Shown one piece after another: positions 6,042 to 10,263 of a DNA stretch of 10,263 bases. The stretch covers positions 1 through 10,263 of the forward strand of contig CAIRND010000209.1 in the NCBI GenBank assembly GCA_903879825.1, read 5' to 3'. Both the position numbers and the translations under genes were made by a program. The DNA is from an uncultured Geobacteraceae bacterium. GTDB taxonomy: Bacteria; Desulfobacterota; Desulfuromonadia; Geobacterales; Pseudopelobacteraceae. Position 1 is the stretch's first letter; every line of letters begins with the position of its first letter. The notes beneath the pieces are model-generated. The model searched no databases and had not been told where the DNA came from. It saw only the letters and a list, made by a program, of their open reading frames with translations.

Positions 6042-7162
6042 TGCGAAAGGAACTGCTTAAAGCGGTTAAACGTGTGGTAATAAAAATTGGCAGCAGGGTA
6101 CTCACCGGGGCAGATGGCGCTCTGGATATGTCAGCTATTGGCAGAATCTGTGATGAAATTGCTTTTATACGCCAGCAAGGTCTGGAAGTAATTGTTGTCT
6201 CCTCTGGCGCAATTGCGGCGGGGAGAAGCGAGCTTGGACTGGTGGGTAAACCACAGACGATTCCGCATAAGCAGGCCGCTGCTGCAGTGGGGCAGCCACG
6301 CCTGATGCTGGCATATGAACAGTCAATGGCACCGAATAATCTCAAGGTCGCTCAGGTACTATTAACCAGTGAAGATCTTGGCAGTCGTCAGCGTTTTCTT
6401 AACGCCCGAGCGACTCTTGATGCTTTGCTGGGCTTTGGTATTATTCCGATAATCAACGAAAACGATACCGTTGTCGTTGACGAAATAAAGTTTGGTGATA
6501 ATGATAACCTCTCTGCTTTGGTAACGAACGTTGCTGAAGCACATTTACTGTTGATTCTAACGGACATTGAGGGGTTCTACAGCGCAGATCCGCATACTCA
6601 TCCTGACGCAACCCTGGTGCCGCTCATTAAGGTGATTACAAGGGAGGTTGAGCGTGCAGCAGGCGGTTCCGGTTCGACGGTTGGTACCGGTGGCATGGCT
6701 ACGAAAGTCGCCGCAGCAAAGAAAGCTGGAAAAAATGGCGTTGCAACCATTATGGTGTCCGGAAAGCGACAGGGAATAATTGTTGCGGCCTTACAGGGTG
6801 AAGAGGTTGGTACTCTGTTTCTGCCTTCCGTAACGGGTCTTAACCGGAGGAAACATTGGATCGCCTACACTCTAAAACCATCGGGGAAGATTGTTGTTGA
6901 CGATGGGGCGCGAAAAGCGCTGCTGCAGAATGGCAAGAGCCTTCTGCCGTCTGGTGTTGTGCAGGTTGAGGGGCGTTTTGAGCGGGGAGCGTGCGTCAGG
7001 CTGTGTGGATTGGATGGTACTGAATTTGCGCGTGGATTGTCAGATTATTCGAGCGGTGAATCATCCCGCATAGTTGGGTGTAAAAGTTCAGAAATAGAGG
7101 GGATTCTTGGGTATCATTATGGTGATGCAGTTATTCATCGAGACAACCTTGTTCTTCTTTAG
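6041..7162 (+). CDS. proB: Glutamate 5-kinase with C-terminal PUA domain
   Basis: The 373-residue enzyme catalyses ATP-dependent phosphorylation of glutamate to gamma-glutamyl phosphate, the first step of proline synthesis in the cytoplasm. The amino-acid kinase domain (about 8-260) shows KIGS (15-18), SSGAIAAG (54-61), NENDTV (139-144), FGDNDNLSALV (151-161) and GTGGMATK (215-222). A PUA domain (about 278-373) completes the common full-length form. ATG 6041 overlaps the obg stop by one base (TAATG) and has AGAGG (6029-6033) 7 nt upstream; an in-frame ATG at 6035 is too close to that site. The gene ends the rightward run: a strong stem-loop follows 7 nt after the stop. The next pathway gene, proA, which often follows proB, is not here. 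Confidence 0.98.
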   Translation: MRKELLKAVKRVVIKIGSRVLTGADGALDMSAIGRICDEIAFIRQQGLEVIVVSSGAIAAGRSELGLVGKPQTIPHKQAAAAVGQPRLMLAYEQSMAPNNLKVAQVLLTSEDLGSRQRFLNARATLDALLGFGIIPIINENDTVVVDEIKFGDNDNLSALVTNVAEAHLLLILTDIEGFYSADPHTHPDATLVPLIKVITREVERAAGGSGSTVGTGGMATKVAAAKKAGKNGVATIMVSGKRQGIIVAALQGEEVGTLFLPSVTGLNRRKHWIAYTLKPSGKIVVDDGARKALLQNGKSLLPSGVVQVEGRFERGACVRLCGLDGTEFARGLSDYSSGESSRIVGCKSSEIEGILGYHYGDAVIHRDNLVLL

Positions 7163-7169
7163 AAATCAA

Positions 7170-7200
7170 AAGGCCTCAGGAAGTTATTCTCTGAGGCCTT
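7170..7200. terminator. Bidirectional intrinsic terminator between convergent units
   Basis: AAGGCCTCAG (7170-7179) and CTGAGGCCTT (7191-7200) form a perfect 10-bp stem with an 11-nt loop. To the right, a broken T-rich stretch (7204-7210) follows proB transcription; read leftwards, the stem is followed by TTTTGATTT, serving the minus-strand gene that stops at 7204. One element can therefore end both units. Confidence 0.88.
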
Positions 7201-7203
7201 AGC

Positions 7204-8499
7204 TTATTTTATCTGTTCTACAACAGAAGTACTTGTTTCAAAACGTTCTTTAATTTGCAAGCCGTTATTGAATACCTCAATGTGACCCCGCAATTCTCTT
7301 CCCGTTTTACTGTCATCGCGTATCTTTACATCCAGATTCATTTCCACGAGCTTTCCCATATCAACCTGATCAATTTTAAAGGCAAGCATGCCATTTTGCT
7401 CCAGCTTGAATGCAGAATTTGGAGATTCAAGGGAAACAACTTCTGGCGGCAATTGAAGTCGTACCGTCAAATCCTTCGCTGATGTTGATCCTGCATTAAT
7501 AACCGCAACACGGTAACGGAGAACTTCACCAGGGGCGACTTTTTGTTTGGCAAGCTTGGCAACCACTCGTACAAGAGGTGCAGAGCTTATGACAACAGTC
7601 TCTTTCTGGAAGCTTACATCACTGAATTTGGCAGACACCGCTTTAATTGTAAGAGCAGAACGATGGCCATCAACCATTTCTGCAGGCATTTTGAATGACA
7701 ATGATCCGGTGAACTTTTCGCCAGCAGAGAGTTTGATTCGGGATATATTCTCATCGCGCTTATCTGCTTTTGTCAGAACAGCGTCGTAGCCTTTCGCTAC
7801 AGAAATCGTGAGTATAAACTCTTCACTGATCTTGCCTTCATTCGTTATTTCAAGCGGTAGATTGCCATAGGTCCCGACGGGAATCGATTCTGTTGGCTGA
7901 CGCAATGAGAGAGCAACTTTTATACTTGCCTTGGCCAGTTTTTCTGCTTGTAGGCGCTCTTTCTCTTTGCGTTCTTCATCCTGCTTGATAAGGGCAAGTC
8001 GCTCCTGCTCAGCCTTTGCCTTTGCGACACGATCCATTTCAATTTTAAGCTCTGCTGCACGTTCTCGTGCCACTCTGTCAGAGCTCACTTTTCGGGCAGC
8101 ACCCTGCAGCGTTTTGTCAGCTGCGAGAATTTCCCCTTTTTGTTGACGTTGTGCCAGGACTTTCAGTTCTTCTTCAATAGACGTCTTAAGGCTGCTCTCA
8201 GGAAATTCAGTAGAAAACAGGACAGTAGATTTCGCTGCACGTTCATTATCTCCTGCTTTCAGACTGGAACGAGCAATAAGCAGCAGTGTCACGTCCCTGA
8301 GGGGAGAATCAGGGAAAACCCGATTCAGTTGTTCGCACTTTTCAAGTGCGTGCAGATAATCTTTCTGTTTGTAGGCGTTAAATGCTTCCACAAATACGGT
8401 GGAGTCATCAATTTCTGCGGCGCGCCCCAGGGATACGGCACCTAACATAATGAAAATTATCAAAAAAAACTGCATTATGGTCTTAGAAGCTTGGCGCAT
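7204..8499 (-). CDS. Unrecognised exported protein: TPR-like region, coiled coil, two Ig-like C-terminal domains
   Basis: I do not recognise this 431-residue protein as a named family. It opens with a signal peptide (basic MRQASK, hydrophobic 9-22, likely cleavage after A27 or A28). Residues 32-118 look like TPR-type helical repeats (FNAYKQKDYLHALEKCEQL, then FPDSPLRDVTLLLIARSSLKAGD), similar to YbgF/CpoB or BamD-like modules. A highly charged Arg/Lys/Glu/Ala coiled coil spans about 140-190. Two beta-rich stretches (193-305 and 306-431) contain 'LPLEITNEGKISEEF' and 'YRVAVINAGSTSAKDL' patterns, as in CARDB/DUF11-type Ig-like domains. A periplasmic or envelope role is inferred; no catalytic motif is visible. 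ATG 8499 leaves 4 nt after the rpoD stop, so it is probably co-transcribed with rpoD. An upstream in-frame TTG at 8514 and an internal ATG at 8475 are less likely starts. No clear ribosome binding site is seen, which suggests translational coupling to rpoD. Confidence 0.85.
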   Translation of the reverse strand: MRQASKTIMQFFLIIFIMLGAVSLGRAAEIDDSTVFVEAFNAYKQKDYLHALEKCEQLNRVFPDSPLRDVTLLLIARSSLKAGDNERAAKSTVLFSTEFPESSLKTSIEEELKVLAQRQQKGEILAADKTLQGAARKVSSDRVARERAAELKIEMDRVAKAKAEQERLALIKQDEERKEKERLQAEKLAKASIKVALSLRQPTESIPVGTYGNLPLEITNEGKISEEFILTISVAKGYDAVLTKADKRDENISRIKLSAGEKFTGSLSFKMPAEMVDGHRSALTIKAVSAKFSDVSFQKETVVISSAPLVRVVAKLAKQKVAPGEVLRYRVAVINAGSTSAKDLTVRLQLPPEVVSLESPNSAFKLEQNGMLAFKIDQVDMGKLVEMNLDVKIRDDSKTGRELRGHIEVFNNGLQIKERFETSTSVVEQIK

Positions 8500-8503
8500 G
8501 TTA

Positions 8504-10252
8504 TTAGTCCACAAAACTCTTTAATTTTTTACTGCGACTTGGATGGCGCAATTTGCGTAAAGCTTTTGCCTCAATCTGACGAATTCGTTCACGCGTAACC
8601 TCAAAATCCTGACCAACCTCTTCAAGTGTATGATCGCTTTTCTCGCCAATACCGAATCTCATTCTAAGGACTTTTTCTTCACGTGGTGTCAGTGTAGCAA
8701 GCACTTTGGCAGTGCTTTCTGAAAGATTGTTTTTGATAACGGCATCAATCGGGGAGATAACCCCTTTATCTTCAATGAAATCTCCAAGATGGGAATCCTC
8801 CTCCTCACCAATTGGAGTTTCGAGAGAAATTGGTTCCTTGGCAATCTTCAGTACCTTGCGCACTTTGTCGAGCGGCAGCTGCATACGCTCTGCAATCTCT
8901 TCCGGAGATGGCTCCCGGCCATTTTCCTGGACAAGCTGCCGGCTGGTTCGGATCAACTTATTAATGGTTTCAATCATGTGTACCGGAATGCGGATAGTAC
9001 GCGCCTGATCGGCAATAGCTCGAGTAATTGCCTGACGGATCCACCAGGTTGCATATGTTGAAAATTTGTAACCACGTTGGTACTCAAACTTATCAACGGC
9101 CTTCATCAGGCCGATATTTCCTTCTTGAATCAAGTCCAGAAACTGCAGGCCCCGGTTGGTATATTTTTTAGCGATCGAAACAACAAGGCGTAAGTTCGCT
9201 TCAATCAGTTCACTCTTCGCGATGCGTGCCTTACATTCTCCCTCTTCAATCGCTTTAAGTGCCGCTGCAAGATCGCGCGCTTTGAACCCGGATTCCTGTT
9301 CAACCTTCTGGATTTTACGTGCAGCACTGCGGAGGCGTTTCTCCACTTTCAAAGTTTCTTCTTCGTCCAGTTTGAGTTTGTTGAGCTCAGTCGTGCACTT
9401 TTCGTCTTCATTTTGCAGTTTATCAAGCAGAGCTTTAAGCTTTTCAACCGGGATCAGTTTTTCCAGATCCGATAATTCAGCCTGTAGTTTATCAACCTTT
9501 CCGGACAGTTCCTTAAGGCGCTCCGCAACTTTATTTGTGTGACGGTCTTTCAGTCTCAGCGACTTTAAAAGCACCGCCTGCTGATCTTTTCCCTCACGGA
9601 GCTTTTTCTCAAGTTCCTTTTTCTTTGCGGGCGATTTGGCTGCAGCGACTGTTTCAGCAATCTCAATCAGCAGTTGATCCTGTGCCACTATTGCATCAAT
9701 AATCTCAAGAATTCTGGTTTTCTGAACGTCTTCTTCATCTTCCTCCAGCACCTCTTCTTCAACTTCTTTACTCACTTCTGAAGGGTTAATCTGGAATTTA
9801 CGAAGGCGTTCACCCAGAGAAAGAACTTCCTTGACTGTAATCGGGGTGTTAAGAATTACTCCGGCGACATCCCGCTCACCATCTTCAATCCGTTTAGCAA
9901 TCTCAACTTCGCCTTCCCGGGTAAGTAGTGAAACTGAACCCATCTCACGAAGATACATACGAACCGGGTCACTGGTGCGGCCGATCGAACCCGGCTCAAA
10001 TTCCACCTCTTCCGATTCACCTTCGGCTTCTTCATCTTCGTCAAGATCGCTTTTCATTTTAGGAATCTTGATTTTCTGAGAGGAGTCGACTATTTCAATA
10101 TCAAGGTCGCCAAACATACCCATGACGTCGTCAATCTGATCAGTGGCGATGTCAGGAGGGAGTATGTCATTGACTTCATCATAGGTGAGGAAACCTTTTT
10201 CTTTACCTATGTCAATCAACTGTTTAACGTCATCCATGTTTTTCTTAGCCAT
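8504..10252 (-). CDS. rpoD: RNA polymerase primary sigma factor (sigma-70, RpoD)
   Basis: The 582-residue protein is a complete group 1 sigma factor that directs core RNA polymerase to housekeeping promoters. Region 1.1 covers about 5-55, followed by an acidic linker (68-86). Region 1.2 (DPVRMYLREMG, 95-105) comes next, then a long, charged non-conserved region (about 130-340) with coiled-coil character. Region 2 (345-420) includes ANLRLVVSIAKKY and the -10 recognition stretch KFSTYATWWIRQAI; region 3 (about 420-500) follows. Region 4 (about 510-575) ends in the -35 recognition helix VTRERIRQIEAKALRKLR. ATG 10252 has GGTG 7 nt upstream at the window edge. dnaG, commonly the upstream neighbour, would lie beyond the window. 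The exported-protein gene follows 4 nt after the stop. Confidence 0.99.
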   Translation of the reverse strand: MAKKNMDDVKQLIDIGKEKGFLTYDEVNDILPPDIATDQIDDVMGMFGDLDIEIVDSSQKIKIPKMKSDLDEDEEAEGESEEVEFEPGSIGRTSDPVRMYLREMGSVSLLTREGEVEIAKRIEDGERDVAGVILNTPITVKEVLSLGERLRKFQINPSEVSKEVEEEVLEEDEEDVQKTRILEIIDAIVAQDQLLIEIAETVAAAKSPAKKKELEKKLREGKDQQAVLLKSLRLKDRHTNKVAERLKELSGKVDKLQAELSDLEKLIPVEKLKALLDKLQNEDEKCTTELNKLKLDEEETLKVEKRLRSAARKIQKVEQESGFKARDLAAALKAIEEGECKARIAKSELIEANLRLVVSIAKKYTNRGLQFLDLIQEGNIGLMKAVDKFEYQRGYKFSTYATWWIRQAITRAIADQARTIRIPVHMIETINKLIRTSRQLVQENGREPSPEEIAERMQLPLDKVRKVLKIAKEPISLETPIGEEEDSHLGDFIEDKGVISPIDAVIKNNLSESTAKVLATLTPREEKVLRMRFGIGEKSDHTLEEVGQDFEVTRERIRQIEAKALRKLRHPSRSKKLKSFVD

Positions 10253-10263
10253 GTTTTTTCACC

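Noticed and set aside
5872..6345. Minus-strand open frame of 157 codons
   Set aside because: It lies antisense across the end of obg and the start of proB, both certain genes, and its translation has no family character.
8500..8514. TTG start for the exported protein overlapping the end of rpoD
   Set aside because: ATG 8499 gives a normal signal peptide with a basic N-terminus; the TTG has no ribosome binding site of its own.
8894..9863. Long charged non-conserved region of RpoD as a possible insertion
   Set aside because: A large charged spacer between regions 1.2 and 2 is normal in proteobacterial primary sigma factors, and the overall length is ordinary.
1..10263. CRISPR array, insertion sequence, tRNA/rRNA or prophage remnants
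   Set aside because: No direct-repeat array, transposase, terminal inverted repeats or RNA gene signatures were seen; almost all bases belong to ordinary genes.

Overview
This is a compact, gene-dense chromosomal segment from a Gram-negative bacterium. The most likely source is a deltaproteobacterium of the Desulfuromonadales type (Geobacter, Pelobacter or Desulfuromonas relatives). That placement is an inference from the look of the RpoD, Obg, ProB and DUF299 proteins, from the deltaproteobacterial style of the long RdgC-like protein, and from the mid-range GC content (roughly 45-53 % in the genes sampled). It was not tested by a search.

Layout. (1) 1-873, minus strand: the N-terminal 291 residues of an AEC-family (auxin efflux carrier/malate permease type) membrane transporter, cut by the window start. 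(2) 874-1104: a divergent intergenic region with a good -35 box facing right and two short perfect palindromes. (3) 1105-2627, plus strand: a DUF299 bifunctional kinase/pyrophosphorylase that regulates PEP synthase or pyruvate phosphate dikinase, then 35 nt later an OmpR-type response regulator with no histidine kinase beside it. (4) 2628-2857: an intergenic region with a GC-rich hairpin, a candidate promoter and a small hairpin just before the next ribosome binding site. (5) 2858-7162, plus strand: a tightly packed four-gene run of a NapH-like membrane polyferredoxin, an RdgC-like protein, the GTPase Obg and glutamate 5-kinase ProB. (6) 7170-7200: a strong stem that can serve as a bidirectional terminator between convergent transcription units. 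(7) 7204-10252, minus strand: rpoD (primary sigma factor) followed after 4 nt by an unrecognised exported protein with a TPR-like N-terminus, a charged coiled coil and two beta-rich, Ig-like C-terminal domains.

How the genes relate. Most of the window is housekeeping: primary sigma factor, ribosome-associated GTPase, first step of proline synthesis, control of the pyruvate/PEP node. The accessory elements are the polyferredoxin and RdgC-like genes placed ahead of obg, the orphan response regulator behind the DUF299 gene, the exported protein behind rpoD, and the more GC-rich transporter at the left edge. I see no mobile element, CRISPR array, tRNA, rRNA or phage gene. I do not see convincing evidence of a new multi-gene system; the least explained gene is the exported protein downstream of rpoD, and the least expected arrangement is polyferredoxin-RdgC-obg-proB.
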